Of a stretch of 7,372 bases of DNA, positions 1-5,779 are shown piece after piece. The notes beneath the pieces are model-generated. The model was not told the DNA's origin and did no database searches. It saw only the letters and a program-made list of their open reading frames with translations. A program made the translations under genes and the position numbers. The stretch's first letter is position 1. Each line of letters starts with the position of its first letter. Source of the DNA: an uncultured Rhodospirillaceae bacterium (lineage in GTDB: Bacteria; Pseudomonadota; Alphaproteobacteria; Rhodospirillales; Casp-alpha2); contig CAJWVP010000143.1 in assembly GCA_913048145.1 (NCBI GenBank), positions 1 to 7,372 on the forward strand. Direction: 5' to 3'.

Positions 1-67
1 ATTGCACTGCAGCAAAACTTATATGATTGGTTCTAAGCCATCTGTCAATATACAATATTGCAATGCA
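1..67. repeat. Two near-identical short palindromic repeats (possible operators)
   Basis: The string ATTGCACTGCA at 1-11 recurs as ATTGCAATGCA at 57-67 (10 of 11 bases identical). Each copy contains the dyad TGCA-n-TGCA. The two copies flank a possible leftward promoter (TTGACA on the minus strand at 48-43). Paired palindromes around a promoter are typical of repressor operators, but no binding protein is identified and the stretch is AT-rich, so chance is possible. The left copy starts at the window edge and may extend further. Confidence 0.35.
18..48 (-). promoter_or_regulatory. Possible leftward promoter for a gene left of the window
   Basis: Read on the minus strand, a perfect TTGACA (48-43) is followed after 17 bases by CATATA (25-20), or after 19 bases by TATAAG (23-18). 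It lies in the AT-rich stretch past the stop of the TetR-like gene and would drive a leftward gene outside the window. The -35 is consensus, but the -10 is either weak at ideal spacing or good at long spacing. The same stretch also has TATAAT at 71-76 and 89-94 on the plus strand, without convincing -35 partners. Confidence 0.3.
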
Positions 68-120
68 CAATATAATTTCGCAGGCGCATATAATCATGTT
101 CGCCAACGAAGACGTGCGCG

Positions 121-753
121 TTAGTGTGCCGCGGAGGCGTCGGCTCCAGTTTTGTGCGGACGCCGGCTAGGTCGCCGAACGAGGAGGTTGTCAACAAAGG
201 TCAACGCGCGGTCGACGGCGGCCATCGTTACCGACATGTCATCAGTGTCGTCACGGAACCACACGCTCAGACAATAGATATAGATGGCACTCAATCCTTG
301 TCGCCGCAGAACCCCGCAAGGGCCAGCGGTGGAGATCCCCGCTGCCTCCAAGGTGAGCGCCATGGCGTGTTGGATGCCGCAAAGCCGGCTGAGAGCGGCG
401 CACGGATCGAGCCCCAAGTCGGCGCTGATGCCCGCCAGGCCGGAGCGAAAGTCCCTCATTGCGTCGAAGCGGCGCATCATTAGGTCAAACAGGCGGTCCT
501 TGGGGGAATCACCGATTTCCGGATCCGTATGCAGGTCTTCGAGTACGGCGCGGTTAATGTGCCGCCCCAAGGCGTTCAAAATGGCGGTTTTTGAGTGGAC
601 CTGCGCAAGAGCATCGGCGATGGACATTTCGGCCTCGGCAGCGATGTCGGCCATCCGTATGTCACGCCAGCGACGACGTGCTGCCAATGCGAGGGCGGCA
701 TTGATCAGCCGAATTTCAGGCTCCTGTTGTTTTTTGGATTTGCTGCGTGCCAT
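121..753 (-). CDS. TetR/COQ9-like helical protein
   Basis: This 210-residue protein has the layout of a TetR-family regulator. A basic N-terminus is followed by a helix-turn-helix-like segment (about residues 33-56, containing MADIAAEAEMS and HSKTAIL) and an all-helical C-terminal domain. The C-terminal part (about 85-190) also resembles COQ9, the lipid-binding TetR-fold protein of ubiquinone synthesis: RLFDLMMRRFDAM, then a hydrophobic helix LSAIYIYCLSVWFRDD, then TMAAVDRAL. The usual TetR recognition-helix pattern (Y-x-x-F-x-S-K) is degenerate: only the SK remains, with L49 and V52 where Tyr and Phe are expected. DNA binding is therefore uncertain. I chose ATG at 753 over TTG at 759 because AAGGAG lies 7 bases before the ATG but only 2 before the TTG. 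It is the last gene of the leftward cluster, 53 bases after proC. It could be a transcriptional regulator or a COQ9-type accessory factor. Confidence 0.75.
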   Translation of the reverse strand: MARSKSKKQQEPEIRLINAALALAARRRWRDIRMADIAAEAEMSIADALAQVHSKTAILNALGRHINRAVLEDLHTDPEIGDSPKDRLFDLMMRRFDAMRDFRSGLAGISADLGLDPCAALSRLCGIQHAMALTLEAAGISTAGPCGVLRRQGLSAIYIYCLSVWFRDDTDDMSVTMAAVDRALTFVDNLLVRRPSRRPHKTGADASAAH

Positions 754-760
754 ATCCAAA

Positions 761-767
761 CTCCTTC
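761..767 (-). promoter_or_regulatory. Ribosome binding site of the TetR/COQ9-like gene
   Basis: GAAGGAG on the minus strand, 7 bases upstream of the ATG at 753. Its spacing decides in favour of that ATG over the TTG at 759. It lies in the 53-base gap after the proC stop, so the gene has its own strong ribosome binding site. Confidence 0.7.
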
Positions 768-806
768 TAACTGGGGAAGGAGTATATCAAGGTGCTGGCG
801 TTCGCT

Positions 807-1622
807 CTAGCCTGCCAATTCCCTCGAGCGTGCGGTCGCTGCCGCAATGGCGCGGGTCATCAGCGGTTGCCAACCATCGTCGGCCATCAGGACTTTCAAG
901 GATTCGGCCGTGGTGCCACCGGGACTGGTCACGTTCTTGCGCAGAGTGGACGGCGTTTCGTCTGATTGGCGCATCAATTCGCCGGCGCCCGAAACGGTGA
1001 CCCTGGCCAACTGGGCGGACAATTCGGCCGGCAATCCGGCGTCGATACCCGCCTGGGTCATGCATTCTGTCAGTAAAAATACGTATGCCGGTCCGCCACC
1101 GGAAAGTGCGGTGACCGCATCAATGAGCCCTTCGTCATCGACCCACGCCACGTCGCCGACAGCTTCGAGGAGATTGCCGCAGATTTTGCATTGCGCTTCC
1201 GTGACATTGGTGTTGGGCGTCGCGACGGTAATGCCACGGCGGACGGCCGCTGGCGTGTTCGGCATGGACCGAACGATGGCGGCTTCGGCGCCCAGGATAT
1301 CTTCAAAATACGAAATGGTCTTTCCGGCAGCAATGGAGAGGAATGTGGTATTCGGCGAGAGATATTCGGCAAGGGCCGATGCCACTTCATCCATGGATTG
1401 AGGCTTAACTGCGAACAGTACGATCTCGGGATCAAGGTCTGCGGGCAATTCTGGTTGGGCTACGACAGCACTAAGGCCGCGGCCGCGAAGTTCTTCGGCA
1501 ATGTGAGCGCTGGCCTCGATGATGTGGATCTGTTCGGGGGGCAACCCCATCTCTAGCCAACCCTCAAGCATGGCTCCACCCATTTTGCCGCAGCCCACCA
1601 ACAAGAGCGGACGATCCATCAT
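807..1622 (-). CDS. proC: Pyrroline-5-carboxylate reductase
   Basis: ProC catalyses the last step of proline synthesis, the NAD(P)H-dependent reduction of 1-pyrroline-5-carboxylate to L-proline in the cytoplasm. The 271-residue length is normal for the family. The N-terminal Rossmann fold shows VGCGKMGGAM (9-18) and the VKPQ segment (72-75). SMPNTPAAV (119-127) follows. The C-terminal dimerisation and active-site domain carries ALSGGGPAY (172-180) and SPGGTT (233-238), the conserved family signature. Two adjacent ATG codons (1622 and 1619) could start it. The first is given; the second would be better spaced from AAGG, which overlaps the YbjN stop codon. Only 4 bases separate it from the YbjN stop, which suggests translational coupling. 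I see no defect. Confidence 0.97.
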   Translation of the reverse strand: MMDRPLLLVGCGKMGGAMLEGWLEMGLPPEQIHIIEASAHIAEELRGRGLSAVVAQPELPADLDPEIVLFAVKPQSMDEVASALAEYLSPNTTFLSIAAGKTISYFEDILGAEAAIVRSMPNTPAAVRRGITVATPNTNVTEAQCKICGNLLEAVGDVAWVDDEGLIDAVTALSGGGPAYVFLLTECMTQAGIDAGLPAELSAQLARVTVSGAGELMRQSDETPSTLRKNVTSPGGTTAESLKVLMADDGWQPLMTRAIAAATARSRELAG

Positions 1623-1626
1623 AGCC

Positions 1627-2130
1627 TTAGGCCTCGCCGACGGTATCGATCATGGCCGCTTCGATAGCCTCCGTTGCGGCTTTGCCGCCCCAGATGACGT
1701 ACTGGAACGCGGGGAAGAACCGCTCGCATTCGATCAGGGCGGTTTCTACGAGGTCTTCGGTTTGCTCGACCGTCAGGCCCTGTTGGCCCCGAAGCGCCAG
1801 CGTGGCACGGAACATGGGCAGGCCTTCATCGGCCCAGATGCTGAAATGACCAAGCCAGAGTTTCTCATTGACCAAGGCGAGAAGTTCGTGGACCCGCGAA
1901 AGCTGGTCTTCGGCAACCCGCATATCAAAAGCACAGGTAAAGTGAATAGCCTCCATCTCGTCGTTCCAAGCGAAATAGAGGCTGTAGTCACACCAACTTC
2001 CTGGGACCTGGGCGGCCATTTCCTCATTGCTGCGCCGGTCGAAAGTCCACTCGTTGAACTCAACCAATTGCTCGACAATATCGATGGGATGATGGGTCTC
2101 GGCTTCGCGCGTGGCGTTCAGGCTCGTCAT
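1627..2130 (-). CDS. YbjN domain-containing protein
   Basis: This 167-residue protein belongs to the YbjN family (E. coli YbjN, called a putative sensory transduction regulator; the molecular role is not established). It is soluble with no signal peptide. The fold resembles small alpha/beta type III secretion chaperone-like domains. Visible family traits are HPIDIVEQ near the N-terminus (14-21), the strand pairs SLYFAW and IHFTCAFD (50-69), LGHFSIWADEGLPMFR (93-108), and the conserved C-terminal stretch ERFFPAFQYVIWGGK (136-150) ending in TVGEA. A longer frame opens at 2205, but ATG 2130 is chosen because AGGAG sits 5 bases upstream and the extra 25 residues do not look like part of the domain. 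It is followed within 4 bases by proC. Family assignment is firm; function is unknown. Confidence 0.88.
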   Translation of the reverse strand: MTSLNATREAETHHPIDIVEQLVEFNEWTFDRRSNEEMAAQVPGSWCDYSLYFAWNDEMEAIHFTCAFDMRVAEDQLSRVHELLALVNEKLWLGHFSIWADEGLPMFRATLALRGQQGLTVEQTEDLVETALIECERFFPAFQYVIWGGKAATEAIEAAMIDTVGEA

Positions 2131-2395
2131 GCCCGCTCCTACTTTTGCCTCCGGGTTCAAACCCGGCAGATATCGAAGTACGGATCGGCTTGGGCAAAAC
2201 CACAAAATGTTGAACTATACGCTAAATCTTGTAGATGCGTTGCCCGATCAATACAAAACCTAGCCTGCCCCAACCGTGAATCGGGTGCAAGGGACAAATG
2301 GGTCCTGTTGATGTATTTTTTGTGGATAAGCTATCTCGCACGGACAATTGTGGCGACTTGCTTCGGCTACGCCCCAAGACGCCAGGCGTTCGGGA
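2131..2395. other. Gap between ubiK and the YbjN gene
   Basis: This 265-base non-coding stretch divides the leftward cluster. I see no convincing ORF, RNA gene or strong rho-independent terminator. Its only clear structure is the short hairpin at 2151-2166 next to the YbjN ribosome binding site. Leftward, TATAGT at 2220-2215 resembles a -10 box but has no good -35 at 16-18 bases, and TTGATC at 2252-2247 has only a poor -10 partner (GATTTA). Whether YbjN-proC-tetR has its own promoter cannot be settled from sequence alone. Confidence 0.5.
2151..2166 (-). promoter_or_regulatory. Hairpin upstream of the YbjN ribosome binding site
   Basis: CCGGGT and ACCCGG form a perfect 6-base-pair stem with a TTGA loop (minus strand). 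It lies 10 bases before the AGGAG of the YbjN gene (2140-2136). There is no T-run after it on either strand, so it is unlikely to be a terminator. It may protect the 5' end of the mRNA or influence ribosome access. Confidence 0.4.
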
Positions 2396-2698
2396 CTATT
2401 TGGCGGACTTAGTCTTGGTGGTGGACTTGGACTTTGCCGCATGGCGCCGGGGCTTTGTGGTGGCCTGCTCCAGCGCTGCCAATCGCCTCAAAAGGTGCTC
2501 CTGTTCGGTCCTAGCCTCGGTAACCATGGCTTTGACGACCTCGAACTCTTCGCGTGGAACCAAATCCGCATCGGCCAATAGTTTATCGACGCGTTGGCGC
2601 ACTAGAGCTTCGATCTCATCCTTCACCCCGACTAGTGTGGAAACTGCGCCATTGGCGACCTTCGCCAGATCGTCGAACAGACGGTTTGATGTTTGCAT
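2396..2698 (-). CDS. ubiK: Ubiquinone biosynthesis accessory factor UbiK (BMFP-domain protein)
   Basis: This 100-residue protein matches the BMFP/YqiC family. E. coli UbiK is an accessory factor of aerobic ubiquinone synthesis that binds UbiJ and lipids. The N-terminal amphipathic helix (NRLFDDLAKVANGAVSTLV, 5-23) would lie on the membrane. A Gly/Lys break is followed by EIEALVRQRVDKLL (28-41) and then a coiled coil (about 49-79) with the family-typical REEFEVVKAMV and LLRRLAALEQ. The C-terminus is a Lys/Thr/Ser-rich basic tail. The length fits the family. The ATG at 2698 has TAAGGA 9 bases upstream and a good promoter 33 bases upstream. It is the first gene of the leftward cluster and diverges from hldD. 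Membrane-fusogenic activity is described for family members, so the ubiquinone role here is inferred by homology. Confidence 0.85.
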   Translation of the reverse strand: MQTSNRLFDDLAKVANGAVSTLVGVKDEIEALVRQRVDKLLADADLVPREEFEVVKAMVTEARTEQEHLLRRLAALEQATTKPRRHAAKSKSTTKTKSAK

Positions 2699-2730
2699 GC
2701 TGAGGTATCCTTACAACGAACGTAGAATTC

Positions 2731-2759
2731 ATTATGGAAACACCGACGCCCAATGACAA
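2731..2759 (-). promoter_or_regulatory. Sigma70-like promoter for ubiK
   Basis: On the minus strand TTGTCA (2759-2754, 5 of 6 consensus) and CATAAT (2736-2731, 5 of 6) are separated by exactly 17 bases. Transcription would start near 2724, giving a leader of about 25 bases before the ubiK ATG. It is one half of a divergent promoter pair. Confidence 0.65.
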
Positions 2760-2768
2760 CGGCTGTTC

Positions 2769-2797
2769 TTGCCGGGGCCCATGGCCCGGCCTATAAC
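2769..2797 (+). promoter_or_regulatory. Sigma70-like promoter for hldD
   Basis: TTGCCG (2769-2774, 4 of 6) and TATAAC (2792-2797, 5 of 6) are separated by exactly 17 bases. The start would be near 2804, with a leader of about 32 bases that contains the ribosome binding site GAGG (2826-2829), 6 bases before the ATG. The -35 boxes of the two divergent promoters are only 9 bases apart, so the polymerases could interfere with one another. Confidence 0.55.
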
Positions 2798-2804
2798 GGG
2801 CCGG
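2775..2804. repeat. GC-rich overlapping inverted repeats around the hldD -10 box
   Basis: GGGCC-CAT-GGCCC (2775-2787) overlaps GGCCCG (2783-2788), which pairs with CGGGCC (2797-2802). A further pair, CCGGCC (2786-2791) and GGCCGG (2799-2804), places TATAACG exactly in its loop. The pairings share bases and are mutually exclusive. This may be an operator, or simply the GC-rich setting of the promoter. Confidence 0.45.
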
Positions 2805-2835
2805 TGGGCAGGGCAGTCGGAGAGCGAGGCAGTTA

Positions 2836-3822
2836 ATGTATGTCATAACCGGCGGAGCCGGGTTCATTGGATCAAATATTGTCTGGGGCCTGGAGGCGCG
2901 CGGCCTCGGGTCGGTGGCAGTTGTTGACCGTCTTCGCGAAGCTGATAAATGGCGCAATGTCTTGGGTCGCGAGGTTTCGTATGTGGTCGATCCTGACAAC
3001 CTAACGGCATTCCTTACGTCCAATGGGCAAGACATCACGGCGATCATTCACATGGGCGCCATTTCGGCGACGACGGAGCGCAATGTCGATCTGATCATTG
3101 AGAACAACTTCCGCCTTTCCGTTGCCCTTTGGGATTGGTGCACGGCCAACGCGGTCCGGTTCATCTATGCGTCGTCAGCTGCTACCTACGGTGACGGCAC
3201 ACAGGGGTTCGAGGACGATTCCACCGGATCGGCATTGGCGCTATTAAAACCGTTGAATCCTTACGGGTGGAGTAAGCACCTTTTTGATCGGCGCGTTTCC
3301 CGTATCGTCGCCGACGGTGGCGCGACGCCGCCGCAATGGGCCGGCTTGAAGTTCTTCAATGTCTACGGTCCCAACGAATACCATAAGGGACGTATGCAGA
3401 GCGTGGTCGCACAGGTCTATCCCCGCGCCGCAGCCGACGAGGCTGCCATCCTTTTTCGATCCCATCATCCGGACTATACGGATGGCGGACAGCTTCGGGA
3501 TTTTGTCTGGGTCGGCGATTGCGTGGACATCGTAAATTGGCTTCTCGACACCCCGTCCGTTAGCGGGTTGTTCAACTGCGGAACCGGCAAAGCGCGCAGC
3601 TTTGCCGACCTGGCGGCGGCCGTTTATCAGGCCCTCGGCAAGGAGCTCAAAATCGAGTTTGTGGACGCACCTGAAGATGTTCGCGACAAGTACCAATACT
3701 TTACCGAGGCTACTATGGACCGACTGCGCGACGCGGGGTACGAAAAACCCATGACCGAGTTGGAGGACGGTGTCCGATCCTACGTGGTCGACTTTCTTCA
3801 CACGGATGACCCGTACCGCTAG
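2836..3822 (+). CDS. hldD: ADP-L-glycero-D-manno-heptose 6-epimerase
   Basis: HldD (RfaD) converts ADP-D-glycero- to ADP-L-glycero-beta-D-manno-heptose, the donor for the inner core of lipopolysaccharide, in the cytoplasm. It is an extended short-chain dehydrogenase. The NAD(P)-binding GGAGFIGSN is at 6-14, HMGAISATTE at 72-81 and SSAATYGDG at 113-121. The catalytic Tyr143 and the conserved Lys147 lie in YGWSK. FNVYGPNEYHKGRM (174-187) contains Lys184, which aligns with the second catalytic base (Lys178) of the E. coli enzyme. At 328 residues it is slightly longer than E. coli HldD (310), which is within family range. The ATG at 2836 has GAGG 6 bases upstream, and the glycine-rich loop is at the usual distance from the start. 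It heads the rightward cluster. Its presence implies heptose-containing LPS. Confidence 0.95.
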   Translation: MYVITGGAGFIGSNIVWGLEARGLGSVAVVDRLREADKWRNVLGREVSYVVDPDNLTAFLTSNGQDITAIIHMGAISATTERNVDLIIENNFRLSVALWDWCTANAVRFIYASSAATYGDGTQGFEDDSTGSALALLKPLNPYGWSKHLFDRRVSRIVADGGATPPQWAGLKFFNVYGPNEYHKGRMQSVVAQVYPRAAADEAAILFRSHHPDYTDGGQLRDFVWVGDCVDIVNWLLDTPSVSGLFNCGTGKARSFADLAAAVYQALGKELKIEFVDAPEDVRDKYQYFTEATMDRLRDAGYEKPMTELEDGVRSYVVDFLHTDDPYR

Positions 3823-3842
3823 GCGGTAGTGGCTGTGCGCTC

Positions 3843-4640
3843 ATGTTGGTTGCCATTCCCTTCCTGCAAATTGATCCGGTGCTGTTTTCCATTGGTCCCT
3901 TCGCGGTGCGGTGGTACGCCCTTTCTTATGTGGCGGGGTTGTTGTTCGGTTTTCAATTGCTGCGCCGTCGCGCTGCCCGGTCCAGCGACGATGTGAGCGC
4001 CGATAACATCGACGATTTTCTAGTTTGGGCAACAATCGGGATTATCCTTGGTGGCCGGCTCGGATACGTCTTATTCTATAACTTTCAATATTTCCTTGCG
4101 AATCCATTAGAGATTTTTGCCACCTGGCGGGGTGGTATGTCGTTTCACGGCGGCTTTCTTGGGGTAGTTATCGCCGGGCTCCTGTTCTGCCGTCGACATA
4201 AGTTGTCGCCGCTCATCCTGGGCGACATGCTGGCCTGCGCCGCGCCCATTGGACTTTTCTTTGGACGGATCGCCAACTTCATCAACGGTGAGCTTTATGG
4301 CCGGGTCACTGACGCGCCTTGGGGCGTGGTGTTCCCATACGGTGGTCCAGAACCGCGTCATCCCAGCCAACTCTACGAAGCATTCTTGGAAGGGCTGGTG
4401 CTGTTTGTCGTCCTCAACATCATGTGGCGGTCCGAGAAGGTTCGCGCCCACCCCGGCGTGCTTACAGGCAGCTTTATCGCTGGTTATGCAATCGCGCGGA
4501 TGATTGTTGAGCTCTTCCGCCAACCTGATTCTCACATTGGTTTCCTGACCCTGGGCAGCACCATGGGGCAATGGCTTTCGGTTCCCATGCTGATCATTGG
4601 CGTCGGCATGATCTTCTGGGGATCGCGCCAGACGGCCTGA
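3843..4640 (+). CDS. lgt: Phosphatidylglycerol--prolipoprotein diacylglyceryl transferase
   Basis: Lgt transfers diacylglyceryl from phosphatidylglycerol to the lipobox cysteine of prolipoproteins at the inner membrane, the first step of lipoprotein maturation. The 265 residues contain several hydrophobic segments (about 22-40, 60-80, 101-116, 126-141, 180-195, 207-222, 243-260), fitting the seven-helix topology. Visible conserved residues are Tyr26 (RWYALSY), His102 in FHGGFLG, the signature GRIANFINGELYGR (141-154) with Arg142 and Asn145, RHPSQLYE (172-179), and Arg226 in LFRQPD. His102 and Arg142 match the essential His103 and Arg143 of E. coli. It follows hldD by 20 bases. There is no clear ribosome binding site before ATG 3843 (the best is GGTAGTGG), so coupling to hldD translation is possible. 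A predicted lipoprotein lies downstream in the same strand group. Confidence 0.97.
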   Translation: MLVAIPFLQIDPVLFSIGPFAVRWYALSYVAGLLFGFQLLRRRAARSSDDVSADNIDDFLVWATIGIILGGRLGYVLFYNFQYFLANPLEIFATWRGGMSFHGGFLGVVIAGLLFCRRHKLSPLILGDMLACAAPIGLFFGRIANFINGELYGRVTDAPWGVVFPYGGPEPRHPSQLYEAFLEGLVLFVVLNIMWRSEKVRAHPGVLTGSFIAGYAIARMIVELFRQPDSHIGFLTLGSTMGQWLSVPMLIIGVGMIFWGSRQTA

Positions 4641-4651
4641 AGCGCGCGGAT

Positions 4652-5734
4652 ATGTCGGAACTCCTGGATATCCTTCGCCGCGAAATTCGACTGCAGGGCC
4701 CGATCACGCTGGCCCGGTATATGGACATCTGCTTGGCCCATTCGGACCACGGTTATTATCCCAAGCAAGACCCGCTTGGCCGCGCCGGAGACTTCACAAC
4801 AGCGCCGGAAATCTCCCAGATGTTCGGCGAACTCATCGGCCTCTGGGCCGGCGTAGTTTGGCAGCAAATGGGACAGCCTAGCGCTGTCAATCTTGTGGAA
4901 CTGGGCCCCGGCCGGGGGACCCTAATGGCGGATGCGCTGCGAGCTGCTTCTATTGTCCCATCTTTTCCGGACGCTATCGCCATCCATTTGGTGGAGATTA
5001 GTCCCGCCTTGCGTGCCGTCCAGGCCGAGGCATTGGCTGCGCATGGACCGGCGTGGCATGACAACGATACAACCCTCCCTGCGGGACCGTTGATTATTAT
5101 CGCCAACGAATTTTTTGACGCCCTGCCAATACTTCAGTTCGAGCGTCGCGCGTCTTTGTGGCATGAACGTCTTGTCGGTTTGGCTGAGGATGGCCAATTG
5201 TGTTTTGTGCTTTCGCCGCCACAATCGACCAACCCGATGGTTCCCGATTCGCACAAAAATGCGCCCGACGGGACGATCGTCGAGGTCTGTCCTGCGGCAT
5301 GGAATATCGTGGCGCGTCTTGCTGACGCCGTCGGCCAGCATGGCGGCGGAGCGTTGATCATCGATTATGGTCACGATGGCAGGCGCGCTGGCGATACGTT
5401 TCAGGCCGTAAAGGATCATCGGTTTCATCCGCCCTTTGAGATGCCCGGCGAGGTGGATTTGACCGCTCACGTCGATTTCGGCGCCCTCGCAAGCGCCGCA
5501 AATACATTATCAACAATCGCTTATGGCCCATTGGCTCAGGGGCCTTTCCTCGAGGCGTTGGGCATCCGTGAACGGGCGGACGTGTTGATGAAGGAGGTGC
5601 CTGCCGCCCTCCGGGACGAAATTCGTTCTGCGTTGGCGCGTCTGACGGGTACTGAAGAGATGGGGGCGTTATTCAAGGTCATGGCGATCGCAAGGTCCGA
5701 CACGCCGCCGCCGCCGGGGTTTGAAGTCGCCTAG
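4652..5734 (+). CDS. SAM-dependent methyltransferase, MidA/NDUFAF7 family
   Basis: This 360-residue protein belongs to the class I SAM methyltransferase family of human NDUFAF7 and Dictyostelium MidA. NDUFAF7 dimethylates an arginine of the complex I subunit NDUFS2 during assembly. By homology it may modify the NuoD-type subunit here, which is an inference. Family hallmarks are the N-terminal helix with ITLARYMDICLAH (18-30), YYPKQDPLGRAGDFTTAPE (35-53), the SAM-binding VELGPGRGTLM (83-93), the acidic end of strand 2 in HLVEISP (112-118), ANEFFDALP (151-159), IIDYG (236-240), EVDLTAHVDF (267-276) and GTEEMGALFKVM (333-344). A longer frame opens at 4571 inside lgt, but ATG 4652 is chosen because the family begins at this point and it starts 11 bases after the lgt stop. 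The ribosome binding site is weak (GAAG, about 9 bases upstream), so coupling to lgt is likely. Confidence 0.92.
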   Translation: MSELLDILRREIRLQGPITLARYMDICLAHSDHGYYPKQDPLGRAGDFTTAPEISQMFGELIGLWAGVVWQQMGQPSAVNLVELGPGRGTLMADALRAASIVPSFPDAIAIHLVEISPALRAVQAEALAAHGPAWHDNDTTLPAGPLIIIANEFFDALPILQFERRASLWHERLVGLAEDGQLCFVLSPPQSTNPMVPDSHKNAPDGTIVEVCPAAWNIVARLADAVGQHGGGALIIDYGHDGRRAGDTFQAVKDHRFHPPFEMPGEVDLTAHVDFGALASAANTLSTIAYGPLAQGPFLEALGIRERADVLMKEVPAALRDEIRSALARLTGTEEMGALFKVMAIARSDTPPPPGFEVA

Positions 5735-5767
5735 AGAGTCACGGTTTCAAATTGTGCCTCCCGGGCC

Positions 5768-5773
5768 CATAAT
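5768..5773 (+). promoter_or_regulatory. Possible -10 box giving a leaderless pgeF transcript
   Basis: CATAAT (5 of 6 consensus) ends 6 bases before the pgeF ATG, so transcription would begin at or next to the start codon. The 45-base gap has no recognisable Shine-Dalgarno sequence, which fits a leaderless message. The -35 at 17 bases (TTTCAA, 5745-5750) is weak, so the call is tentative. Confidence 0.35.
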
Positions 5774-5779
5774 TGCCGG

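Noticed and set aside
71..94. Two TATAAT boxes on the plus strand reading toward the TetR-like gene
   Set aside because: No -35 element at 16-18 bases for either, no plus-strand gene follows, and TATAAT is expected by chance in such AT-rich DNA.
847..1401. Long plus-strand frame opposite proC
   Set aside because: It is the antisense shadow of a fully conserved proC gene and has no recognisable domain.
2147..2172. T-arm-like string (GGTTCAAACCC) suggesting a tRNA or an attachment site made from a tRNA end
   Set aside because: The loop is the wrong size for a T-arm, no acceptor or anticodon arm can be built on either strand, and no integrase is nearby. It is simply a hairpin.
2131..2205. N-terminal extension of the YbjN protein from ATG 2205
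   Set aside because: The added residues do not fit the domain, and AGGAG sits 5 bases before ATG 2130.
2374..2394. Possible terminator of ubiK (ACGCC-GGCGT dyad after its stop)
   Set aside because: The loop would be one base, the stem is very short and no T-run follows.
3244..3801. Long minus-strand frame opposite hldD
   Set aside because: It is a shadow frame in GC-rich coding sequence; hldD motifs run through the whole stretch.
4571..4651. Methyltransferase start at ATG 4571 inside lgt
   Set aside because: It would overlap lgt by 70 bases and add residues that are only lgt read in another frame. The family N-terminus begins at 4652.
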